Source: Bacteroidales bacterium (lineage in GTDB: Bacteria; Bacteroidota; Bacteroidia; Bacteroidales; ML635J-15). From it: DNA of 11,413 nt. The notes under the pieces were generated by a model. That model worked only from the letters and a program-made list of their open reading frames with translations. It was not told the origin of the DNA and did no database searches. The position numbers and the translations under genes are program-made. Every line of letters begins with the position of its first letter. Within the stretch, counting starts at the first letter, position 1. Below, in pieces: positions 1-6,174 of the stretch. Where the stretch lies: contig JAQVPT010000083.1 of NCBI GenBank assembly GCA_028701945.1, forward strand, positions 1-11,413. The letters run 5' to 3'.

Positions 1-398
1 GAAACATATCCATGCGAATAATACACCTGACGTTGTAAATAAAAAGGCATTTTTAATGACAACTCAAAATCTTTATAATAATATGAAATGGGGATATTTA
101 AATATTTAGCTGTTTTACTCCAGCCAAGTTCCATATCGATATCAAAAGAAGATAATATATTTTCAGAATTTGCAATATTTTGCTCATCGTCATTCTTTCC
201 GAACCGACGATCTGTTTCGGTTATCCCAGGAAAATCAACCACATCGTCATACAAGGTTGGATCTGAATAAATATTTTCATTATTGCCTATAAGTGTTTCT
301 ACGTTTTCAGGAATTAAGTATAAATCGACCTCCTGAGAAATAGACCAGAAAGGAATTATACAAAAAATTATACTAATAAATATTATATTTCTTCTCAT
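1..398 (-). CDS. Outer-membrane beta-barrel-like protein, N-terminal part (paralogue of the gene at 3411-2371)
   Basis: This gene starts with ATG at 398-396 and stays open for 132 codons to the window edge, so its C-terminal part lies outside. A hydrophobic signal peptide of about 22 residues ends near SISQ, followed by a mature start EVDLYLIPENVE. It aligns without any indel to 3411-3014, the start of the complete barrel gene, and the first roughly 110 mature residues differ at only about four positions. Most nucleotide differences in the mature region fall at third codon positions, so both copies appear to have been selected as proteins. The signal peptides differ much more than the mature parts. 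No function is evident beyond that of the full-length paralogue, a probable outer-membrane barrel. It lies 143 bp downstream of the surface lipoprotein gene on the same strand and has its own TATATTTG element, so it may start a second copy of the barrel-lipoprotein cassette. Confidence 0.88.
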   Translation of the reverse strand, partial: MRRNIIFISIIFCIIPFWSISQEVDLYLIPENVETLIGNNENIYSDPTLYDDVVDFPGITETDRRFGKNDDEQNIANSENILSSFDIDMELGWSKTAKYLNIPISYYYKDFELSLKMPFYLQRQVYYSHGYV

Positions 399-426
399 TT
401 TTGGGCAATTTGGGCAAATAATGTAA

Positions 427-443
427 CAAATATAACAAATATA
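427..443 (-). promoter_or_regulatory. Candidate Bacteroidota -7 promoter elements of the partial barrel gene
   Basis: Two overlapping-register TATATTTG words lie on the minus strand at 434-427 and 443-436, about 29 and 38 bases before the ATG. The first aligns with the same word at 3438-3431 ahead of the complete paralogue, so the promoter was copied with the gene. A clear TTG -33 box is not visible; an A/T tract (457-474) sits upstream. Confidence 0.5.
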
Positions 444-541
444 TAAATATGATTAGAAAAAAAATGTTTTTTTTACATCATATCATAAAAAAACAAGTGT
501 TTCATCGAAAACTATTTTGAGAAAACAGAGATAAGATTATA

Positions 542-2371
542 TTAAAACTTCCTCACTGGTCTTACCACAAAATAATTATCTTTAAGCGTTTCCATATCAC
601 CAACTCCCACTTGAAAAGCTTTTACGTTAAACGCATCAACCTCAGTAGATGAAGCATACTGATAATCGGGTGAAAAATCATTTATCCCAATTGCCTGTAG
701 GTTAGAAATAAATAAATATAATTCGTCTCGTGAAGGTAAGAACCAATCATTATATCCATTTTGAGAAAATTCGTAACAATATTTTGCAGCCACAGAGCCA
801 TCATTTACCTGACTGCACTGAGTTGGATCACCTTCGTAATCAGCTAAACTATTATGGAAATTAACAATTGCTATTGTATTTGTCAAACCAGAACCAAATG
901 TTGCCGAAACAGTTCCAGTCGGCGTAGTAGCACAACCCCATTGCATAATTGCCTCAGTATATACTGCCCCAACTTCCATTCCTCCACTATCACCACCATC
1001 GACAAAGATAATTCCGCCACCAGGCCCAATACCCCCAAGCTGTAAAGTTGTAAAACTAAGTTCGTCGCTATAGCTTACGCCTTTTTCGTTAATTGCATAG
1101 GAACGGGCATAATAAGTTACCCCATCTGTTAATCCTGTTAAATTGCTAACAACATCAGCTACACCGATACCGTCATCTGTCATCCCATCGTTGTCCTCAA
1201 TACTTGGATTTGCTGTCAAACCATATACCACACCTTTTGAAGTTATAGCAAGCCCCCCATCACCTCTAATAGACACATTTATTTTTGCTGTATGCAATAA
1301 AACTTCACCAAGTACGCCCTCAACTTCTTCGGGGGATGTGAGTAAAATAGTTGTAAAACTGATTTCGTTACCATAATAGACATCGCCTTCTAAGGTTTCA
1401 GCATAAGATCTCACAAAATAACTTGCACCATCTAACAAACTACTTAAAATTGAGCTAAAACTATTTGCTCCAGCTCCTTCAAAAGATACTCCCTGATTAT
1501 TGCCAAGATCTGGATTGCTATACGTTGCCCATACAAGTCCTTTTCCAGTTATCGTTCTACTTCCATCATCAACAAAACTAGCTGCAACTGTCGCACCATA
1601 AGGGCCTACACCAGTAGCATTATTAGTAAATAAAACTATATTATCAGTACTTGAATTAGTAGAAAAACTTAATTGGTCGCTATAAACGATATCACTAGCA
1701 TTTTTCGCATAAGCAGAGATATAATATGTTGTACCAGGCGTAAGATCTTCGATAATTGTCTGATAATTACCAATATGATTAGAGTTTTCAGCATACGTAC
1801 CTAAATAATCATCAATACTTGTTACTTCACTTGTATTCCATACAAAACCATACTCTGTAAGATTACTAGTCCCGACATCAACAATATTTGCAAGCACAAC
1901 AGCGGCTTTTGAACCAATTGAAAGCAAGGTAGGTTTTTCGATGATAATATTACCAGTAGTAAGATAAATTTTAATATTTCGCGCCTCATTATCACCGGCA
2001 CTTATTTTAATTGTGTCAGAGCGTCCTAACAAATTATATTCTCCGAAACTTGCACGAATACTAACTATAATTTTTTTATCAAGAGGAATTTCAACATTAT
2101 CTTGCAACCGATGATTTCCACTTAATTGTCTAACAAAAACGACACTATCGCCTCTCAAATCACTACTAATACCGTGATTATCTATCATTACTACTTCTAA
2201 AAAAGCTTTAAAAGAATCTGGGAAGTCAAATTTAGTTTGTCCTAATTTAATATCCAATTTTAAAGAAGCTACTGGTCGTATTTGCAATGCCTCATCATCC
2301 TCACAAGAAAACAAAAAGCAAGTTGTTAATACAAATACTAATAATAATATTTTCATCAAAGTGTTTTTCAT
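542..2371 (-). CDS. Surface lipoprotein with three fibronectin-III-like repeats and a C-terminal DUF1566 (Lcl_C-like) domain
   Basis: This 609-residue protein is read from ATG 2371-2369; a TTG one codon upstream is possible but less likely. Residues 1-23 form a lipoprotein signal peptide with lipobox FLFSC, and the acidic EDDE after Cys23 resembles the export signal of surface-exposed Bacteroidota lipoproteins. After an N-terminal region to about 140, three FN3-like repeats lie near 149-239, 248-342 and 355-443, each with G(F/L/V)V(W/Y), a late YY or YF plus RSYA or SAYA, and a closing SF(S/T)T. The C-terminal domain from about 447 has GGGIIF, the motif GYNDWFLPSRDEL, YASSTE and a terminal VRPVRKF, typical of DUF1566. 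Such domains occur in adhesins and surface proteins, but no ligand can be named. Its start overlaps the stop of the upstream barrel gene (TGATG), implying translational coupling and probably a shared complex or pathway at the outer membrane. Confidence 0.9.
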   Translation of the reverse strand: MKNTLMKILLLVFVLTTCFLFSCEDDEALQIRPVASLKLDIKLGQTKFDFPDSFKAFLEVVMIDNHGISSDLRGDSVVFVRQLSGNHRLQDNVEIPLDKKIIVSIRASFGEYNLLGRSDTIKISAGDNEARNIKIYLTTGNIIIEKPTLLSIGSKAAVVLANIVDVGTSNLTEYGFVWNTSEVTSIDDYLGTYAENSNHIGNYQTIIEDLTPGTTYYISAYAKNASDIVYSDQLSFSTNSSTDNIVLFTNNATGVGPYGATVAASFVDDGSRTITGKGLVWATYSNPDLGNNQGVSFEGAGANSFSSILSSLLDGASYFVRSYAETLEGDVYYGNEISFTTILLTSPEEVEGVLGEVLLHTAKINVSIRGDGGLAITSKGVVYGLTANPSIEDNDGMTDDGIGVADVVSNLTGLTDGVTYYARSYAINEKGVSYSDELSFTTLQLGGIGPGGGIIFVDGGDSGGMEVGAVYTEAIMQWGCATTPTGTVSATFGSGLTNTIAIVNFHNSLADYEGDPTQCSQVNDGSVAAKYCYEFSQNGYNDWFLPSRDELYLFISNLQAIGINDFSPDYQYASSTEVDAFNVKAFQVGVGDMETLKDNYFVVRPVRKF

Positions 2372-3411
2372 CAAAAAATATTTCTACTTAATTTAATATA
2401 ATAACTAAAATCTCTAGTATCAATAACACCATGCTGTTTAAAATCGGTATAAATTGGATAAGAAAACACAAAAACAATATCGGTTGCGAATACTGTTGCC
2501 GACAGTGCCGCTTTGGCATCCACAATTAAAAACTCGCGATAATTACCAATTGATTCTTGATAATCGACATCAGTTTTCCATGAGTAAGTTTGAATGTTTG
2601 ACAGCTTTCCGCTCATATTTTTCATTAGACTAAAACCGCCAAATACCGACACAAAATTGGTAATATTATAATTAGCCGAAGAATTTAGAACAAATGTGTG
2701 TCCGTTGTCAAGCTCATATTTTATCATTTGAGTTCCAGCAAAATCGGGATAATTGATAACCACAGTTCTATTAGATTCGCCAGAATATCGATAAGTTAAT
2801 ATTGCATTTATTGAATATTTGGGCTGACTAAATTGAAATCTATCAGTTAAAATAAAATCATAGCTTCCTGTTCCTAAAGGACAAAGGTAAGAATTAACAT
2901 TTTTATTTTGATTGCCAGTCGGAAAATTCAATGCACCCGAAATATTATTATAAATTGTTTGGTTAGCATATTTCCACGAACCGCTTAAAACAAGATCTCC
3001 AAGCCCATAAGCAGAAACATACCCATGCGAATAATACACCTGACGTTGTAAATAAAAAGGCATTTTTAATGACAACTCAAAATCTTTATAATAATATGAA
3101 ATTGGTATATTGAGGTATTTAGCAGTTTTGCTCCAGCCGAGTTCCATATCGATATCAAAAGAAGATAATATATTTTCAGAATTTGCGATATTCTGCTCAT
3201 CGTCATTCTTTCCAAATCGGCGATCGGTTTCGGTTATTCCAGGAAAATCAACCACATCGCCATACAAGCTTGGGTCCGAATAAACATCTTCGTTATTACC
3301 TATTAGTGTTTCTACATTTTCGGGTATTAAATACAAATCTACTTCCTGAGAAATGACACAGAAAGGGATTATCGAGAAAATAATACTATTTAATATTGAA
3401 GACAAATTCAT
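2371..3411 (-). CDS. Outer-membrane beta-barrel-like protein, possibly of the MetA-pathway/transporter-like family
   Basis: This 346-residue protein is read from ATG 3411-3409. That start is preferred over an in-frame TTG at 3420-3418 because the ATG is conserved in the duplicate at 398. A signal peptide of about 22 residues ends near VISQ. The body is rich in alternating aromatic and polar strands. The stretch with GLGDLVLSGSWKY, LNFPTGNQ and LGTGSYDFIL resembles the GD...PTG...LGTGS.D pattern of outer-membrane proteins grouped under 'MetA-pathway of phenol degradation' (PF13557); that family name does not imply phenol catabolism here. The protein ends in Ile-Phe, consistent with a barrel's terminal aromatic residue. 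It heads an operon with the surface lipoprotein (stop and start overlap by one base) and may assemble with it in the outer membrane. A partial, nearly identical copy lies at 398-1. Family assignment is moderate; outer-membrane location is fairly likely. Confidence 0.85.
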   Translation of the reverse strand: MNLSSILNSIIFSIIPFCVISQEVDLYLIPENVETLIGNNEDVYSDPSLYGDVVDFPGITETDRRFGKNDDEQNIANSENILSSFDIDMELGWSKTAKYLNIPISYYYKDFELSLKMPFYLQRQVYYSHGYVSAYGLGDLVLSGSWKYANQTIYNNISGALNFPTGNQNKNVNSYLCPLGTGSYDFILTDRFQFSQPKYSINAILTYRYSGESNRTVVINYPDFAGTQMIKYELDNGHTFVLNSSANYNITNFVSVFGGFSLMKNMSGKLSNIQTYSWKTDVDYQESIGNYREFLIVDAKAALSATVFATDIVFVFSYPIYTDFKQHGVIDTRDFSYYIKLSRNIF

Positions 3412-3430
3412 TTTATCCAAAATAATACAA

Positions 3431-3438
3431 CAAATATA
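3431..3438 (-). promoter_or_regulatory. Candidate -7 promoter element of the barrel-lipoprotein operon
   Basis: TATATTTG on the minus strand matches the Bacteroidota -7 consensus TAnnTTTG and ends 19 bases before the ATG at 3411. The flanking bases are conserved ahead of the duplicate gene near 427-434. The -33 region is a poly-T run rather than a clear TTG, so the promoter call rests on the -7 word and its conservation. Confidence 0.5.
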
Positions 3439-3561
3439 GTAAATATAAATATGATTTCCCGAAAAAAAAAAATTTTTTTATGAAAAAGCAACCAACAACA
3501 GCAAACAAACGTTTTATTATAAAATAAACGATAGATAAGTTAGCTTTAGAATTTAAAATTT

Positions 3562-3699
3562 ATGAGTAAAATAAAAACAAATATCAGCAATAAAAAATAC
3601 GAATCATATTCGTTTTTAAGATTTGCAATATTTGGACTTTTGTTAATTTTAATCTCGGGCATATTTATAGTTGCAAAAATTGTAATGGTTTATTTTTAG
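3562..3699 (+). CDS. Small single-pass membrane protein, 45 residues, unknown function
   Basis: An ATG at 3562 opens 45 codons to TAG at 3697-3699. The first 20 residues are polar and basic (several Lys, then KKYESYSFLR), followed by one strongly hydrophobic segment at about 21-43 (FAIFGLLLILISGIFIVAKI) and a short VMVYF end. This is the layout of a small membrane protein with a cytoplasmic basic N-terminus. It lies alone in the gap between the divergent barrel operon and the NlpC/P60-LysM gene. A TAGCTTTA word 14 bases upstream is a poor match to the -7 consensus. I do not recognise a family. The well-formed lysine-rich head plus TM helix favours a real gene, but an ORF this short in A/T-rich DNA could be chance. 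Confidence 0.5.
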   Translation: MSKIKTNISNKKYESYSFLRFAIFGLLLILISGIFIVAKIVMVYF

Positions 3700-3777
3700 T
3701 CTGCTGTAGCACCCTTATACCTAATACAAATTTAATAAAAACACATCAATCGGTAAACTGGAAATCATAAAATGTTT

Positions 3778-4959
3778 TCAATAATCCTTTTTCCTCTTAA
3801 TTTTCAGCTTCTGCCCTATTCTCAATGACGAGGGATTTGTTATTCCATTGTTTTTCATAATATCATCAGAACTAATTCCCGGATATTTCAATGAAATGGC
3901 ATAAGGGCTATCGCCAGACTTAACGGTATAATACTCCCAGTCTGAATCGAGTATTTCTTCTTTGGTTACTGTTGGGGAATTATCTACGCCTGCAAGTCTT
4001 TGTTTTTCGTCAAGTGTAAGATTATTTACATTGCTATAAGTAGTATAAAGTGGCTCTTTGACATAAACTTTCAAATTCTGACCTACATTCAAATTGTATG
4101 AACTCAGTCCGTTCCAAGCCATTATTTCCATAGATTTCACACCATACCACGAAGCAATAAGACTAATCGCATCGCCCGACTTAACGGTATATTTAATTTC
4201 CACAGTACCTTCGGGCTGCTCTGCAGGAATACCAGGTTCAACATATTCTGAGTAAATATCAGCATTGCGGTATCGAAACTTTGCCATCAAACTATCGTTC
4301 CACTCACGAGTATAAAACTCATTGGGCAAACGGTTGGAAAACAAATATCGTGATACATAGTATGGAGCGTCGTGAAATCGTTCAATAATTAATCCTGCAT
4401 GACTAGCCGAGTGAATTACATAAAACGAATCTTCAGTTTTCTCAATAACCATCATCACATGCCCGATAGTATTATCGTAAGCAGCACGTGTTTTAATATA
4501 GACTAAGTCTCCGGGTTGCAAACTATCAATCGGAATTACTTCCCCCATTAAGCAAGTTGCACTAGGTACACGAGGAATAGGTAAGTCAAAATGCCTGTGA
4601 ATATGAAAGATAAAACCGCTACAATCGAATCCAGCAGGAGTAATTCCACCATATTTATATCTTAATCCCACAAATGTTTTTCCATAGTCAATAATAGAGT
4701 CGATTAAGCGAGTACGAATCTCAGCAATTGAGTCTAATTCAGCATATTTAATATCGCGTAAAGAATCTATTTGGTTTTCAAATACTATCGAATCATCATA
4801 TTCTCGCAAAGAAATCGTATCCACATCAATTTTTAAACTTACCGTATCAGAAATCTCATTATGAATTTGAGATACAGAAACAGTATCTTGCTGCGATAAT
4901 CCTGATTTTGCAAAAAGAATTAAAATCAAAAATGATAATATTTGCAATATAATTTTCAA
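3778..4959 (-). CDS. Secreted NlpC/P60 cell-wall endopeptidase with two C-terminal LysM domains
   Basis: This 393-residue protein has a signal peptide (about 1-22), a linker, an NlpC/P60 papain-like domain (about 84-212), and two LysM peptidoglycan-binding domains (about 256-300 and 343-388, each with YTVKSGD). The catalytic triad is visible: Cys113 in GFDCSGF, His167 in GHVMMV and His183 in VIHSAS. The family cleaves peptide cross-links or stem peptides of peptidoglycan, and the LysM units would anchor it to glycan strands in the periplasm. The start is unusual: the only usable codon before the signal peptide is TTG at 4959-4957, since an in-frame TGA lies seven codons upstream with no ATG between. 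A promoter lies 44-76 bases upstream. A second NlpC/P60 gene sits 452 bp upstream on the same strand and shares the core motifs but has no LysM. Confidence 0.93.
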   Translation of the reverse strand: MKIILQILSFLILILFAKSGLSQQDTVSVSQIHNEISDTVSLKIDVDTISLREYDDSIVFENQIDSLRDIKYAELDSIAEIRTRLIDSIIDYGKTFVGLRYKYGGITPAGFDCSGFIFHIHRHFDLPIPRVPSATCLMGEVIPIDSLQPGDLVYIKTRAAYDNTIGHVMMVIEKTEDSFYVIHSASHAGLIIERFHDAPYYVSRYLFSNRLPNEFYTREWNDSLMAKFRYRNADIYSEYVEPGIPAEQPEGTVEIKYTVKSGDAISLIASWYGVKSMEIMAWNGLSSYNLNVGQNLKVYVKEPLYTTYSNVNNLTLDEKQRLAGVDNSPTVTKEEILDSDWEYYTVKSGDSPYAISLKYPGISSDDIMKNNGITNPSSLRIGQKLKIKRKKDY

Positions 4960-5003
4960 ATTATTAGTCTTATTGTTTCAAGCTGCAAAGATAAAAATAT
5001 TTA

Positions 5004-5035
5004 CAAATATATTAGTGGGTAAAATTTGCTCACAA
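5004..5035 (-). promoter_or_regulatory. Bacteroidota-type promoter of the NlpC/P60-LysM gene
   Basis: On the minus strand a TTG (5035-5033, within CTTGTG) is followed after 21 bases by TATATTTG (5011-5004). This fits the TTG/TAnnTTTG pattern and spacing of Bacteroidota promoters. The -7 word ends 44 bases before the TTG start at 4959. A perfect 12-bp inverted repeat lies only three bases upstream of the -33 box. Confidence 0.6.
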
Positions 5036-5038
5036 GTA

Positions 5039-5065
5039 TTGGTTTTCGAGTAACTCGAAAACCAA
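5039..5065. repeat. Perfect 12-bp inverted repeat with 3-base loop
   Basis: The arms TTGGTTTTCGAG (5039-5050) and CTCGAAAACCAA (5054-5065) are exact complements around TAA. No T-run follows on either strand, so it is not a typical intrinsic terminator. Its place directly upstream of the -33 box of the NlpC/P60-LysM gene allows an operator for a dimeric regulator, or an RNA hairpin at the end of the upstream transcript. Confidence 0.7.
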
Positions 5066-5160
5066 ATTGTGGTCTAAAACCAGATTGTTGCAGCAACGAG
5101 AGAAGCAGATTGTAAATTATCAAACAGAAATAGATATTGTTAAATTTTTGTCATGTACTT

Positions 5161-5251
5161 AGTCTTTGCAAGAAAACGCCAAATACTGCGTTACTCTCAT
5201 CTCTGAAACAGTCATTTACGAAAAGTAAACTCCTTAGTTTCAGAAACTTCG
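5161..5251. repeat. Dispersed intergenic repeat, copy A, with two-part hairpin
   Basis: This segment aligns over about 90 bases with 7690-7778 (copy B), at roughly three-quarters identity with very few gaps. Its right half folds as an outer stem TCTGAAAC (5202-5209) with GTTTCAGA (5237-5244) and an inner stem TTTAC (5215-5219) with GTAAA (5225-5229) around a GAAAA loop. In copy B the outer stem has a different sequence but is still perfectly paired, so the structure appears conserved. The function is unknown; all three copies in the window lie between genes. Confidence 0.7.
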
Positions 5252-5312
5252 AACCGACTGAAAGGATCTCATGAACACAATTAAAATAATAATATTATGG
5301 CGAATAAAACCT

Positions 5313-5340
5313 TGTCTTTGACCCTTCCTTATCAAAGACA
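5313..5340 (-). terminator. 9-bp inverted repeat, possible terminator of the NlpC/P60 lipoprotein gene
   Basis: TGTCTTTGA (5313-5321) and TCAAAGACA (5332-5340) are exact complements around a 10-base loop. Read on the minus strand, the stem lies about 72 bases after the stop at 5412 and is followed by AGGTTTTATT, a weak T-rich tail. Terminator function is an inference. Confidence 0.35.
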
Positions 5341-5341
5341 C

Positions 5342-5400
5342 AAAAAGTAGTAATTTTAGCTGCGCTGAGCTCGTAAACTCGGTTCTTGCTGGCACTACTT
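5342..5400 (-). terminator. Long-loop inverted repeat with T-run after the NlpC/P60 lipoprotein gene
   Basis: On the minus strand AAGTAGT (5400-5394) can pair with ACTACTT (5351-5345), and the second arm runs into TTTTTG. The repeat begins 11 bases after the stop of the gene ending at 5412. The 42-base loop is longer than in a standard intrinsic terminator, so the call is tentative. Confidence 0.3.
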
Positions 5401-5411
5401 ATTACAAATAT

Positions 5412-5996
5412 TTATTTTTTTATTAAGTCTTCTTTATCAAACCTTGTTGCAAACAAATATCTCAATTTCCAATAATCATATTCGCTAAATGAATTTACTA
5501 TAACTCCTTTACTTGTTGTAGCATGAATCATTTTAAAATCACCATCAAAATCGCTAATAACAAGAGCCACGTGTCCTATTTCTGAAGAGTTAACATTACT
5601 GCCTCTAAAGTAAACAATGTCTCCCTTTCGTATTTTAGTTCTATCAATTTTAGTACTCATTGCAGCCATATCGACAGGCATTCTTGGAACATTAACTCCA
5701 AATTTCTTATAAACATGTTGAACAAATCCACTGCAATCAAATCCAACAGGCGTTGTTCCGCCCCATTTGTAAGGAGTTCCTTCCAAAGAATGCGCATAAG
5801 CAATTACCGAATTTATTAATTCTTGCTCAGTTCTAAAAACTACATCTTCAACTAACGGGGCTGCAACATGATTTATAACAGTTACAGGTTTATCTCCAAC
5901 CGAATAAATAACCTCATTACTTATATATGATCTTTTGGTGCATGCAGCAAACAAAAATATAATAATAAGAACTATTACAATTTTTTTCATCAACAT
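5412..5996 (-). CDS. NlpC/P60 family lipoprotein (peptidoglycan endopeptidase)
   Basis: This 194-residue protein has a lipoprotein signal (MKK plus hydrophobic run, lipobox FAAC with Cys19) and a single NlpC/P60 domain from about 60 to 185. Catalytic residues are Cys88 in GFDCSGF, His142 in GHVALV and His158 in MIHATT. It would be a membrane-anchored periplasmic cysteine peptidase acting on peptidoglycan stem peptides. There are two possible starts, ATG 5996-5994 and ATG 5990-5988 (MLMKK versus MKK). The second gives the more usual MKK signal start and leaves a slightly longer leader after the -7 element at 6015-6008. The core resembles the NlpC/P60 domain of the gene at 4959-3778 (YKWGGTTPVGFDCSGF against YKYGGITPAGFDCSGF), but LysM repeats are absent, so lipid anchoring replaces glycan binding. 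It is divergent from the lipid A acyltransferase gene. Confidence 0.93.
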   Translation of the reverse strand: MLMKKIVIVLIIIFLFAACTKRSYISNEVIYSVGDKPVTVINHVAAPLVEDVVFRTEQELINSVIAYAHSLEGTPYKWGGTTPVGFDCSGFVQHVYKKFGVNVPRMPVDMAAMSTKIDRTKIRKGDIVYFRGSNVNSSEIGHVALVISDFDGDFKMIHATTSKGVIVNSFSEYDYWKLRYLFATRFDKEDLIKK

Positions 5997-6007
5997 AAAA
6001 TTTTTCT

Positions 6008-6015
6008 CAAAATTA
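6008..6015 (-). promoter_or_regulatory. Candidate -7 element of the NlpC/P60 lipoprotein gene
   Basis: TAATTTTG on the minus strand matches TAnnTTTG. The nearest upstream TTG (6034-6032) is 16 bases away, a little closer than usual. The element ends only 11 bases before ATG 5996, so the transcript would have a very short leader. Confidence 0.4.
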
Positions 6016-6122
6016 GACTTTTTAATAATCCCAATTTCAGAACGATTTTTGTTCTTTTAACAACAAGCTGTTAAATAGTGAAAAATAGTTCTCCAACATC
6101 TAGGGCAAACAGCCACTAAATA

Positions 6123-6152
6123 TTGAATATCAGAAAAATTCTCTTACTTTTG
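6123..6152 (+). promoter_or_regulatory. Bacteroidota-type promoter of the acyltransferase-hydrolase operon
   Basis: TTG (6123-6125) and TACTTTTG (6145-6152) are separated by 19 bases, a close match to the Bacteroidota consensus in sequence and spacing. The -7 word ends 22 bases before ATG 6175. This is the best-formed promoter in the window. Confidence 0.7.
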
Positions 6153-6174
6153 CACGTATAAAATTTTACAGGTA

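Larger units (their letters stand above)
4960..5411. other. Hairpin-rich intergenic gap between two NlpC/P60 genes
   Basis: No convincing gene was found in these 452 bases. From left to right the gap holds the promoter of the NlpC/P60-LysM gene (5004-5035), a perfect 12-bp inverted repeat (5039-5065), a copy of the dispersed repeat (5161-5251), a 9-bp inverted repeat (5313-5340), and a long-loop inverted repeat next to a T-run (5342-5400). Each is listed separately. Confidence 0.7.

Noticed and set aside
88..270. Plus-strand 60-residue ORF inside the partial barrel gene
   Set aside because: It is antisense to the partial barrel gene, whose own frame has homology to the complete copy and a signal peptide; the plus ORF is a shadow.
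457..474. A8-TG-T8 inverted repeat as a terminator of the lipoprotein gene
   Set aside because: Only A/T pairs with a two-base loop, and similar A/T runs occur upstream of the paralogue; it is more likely part of the promoter's A/T tract.
854..1376. Plus-strand ORFs at 854-1045 and 1143-1376
   Set aside because: Both lie antisense within the FN3-DUF1566 lipoprotein gene and show no domain features.
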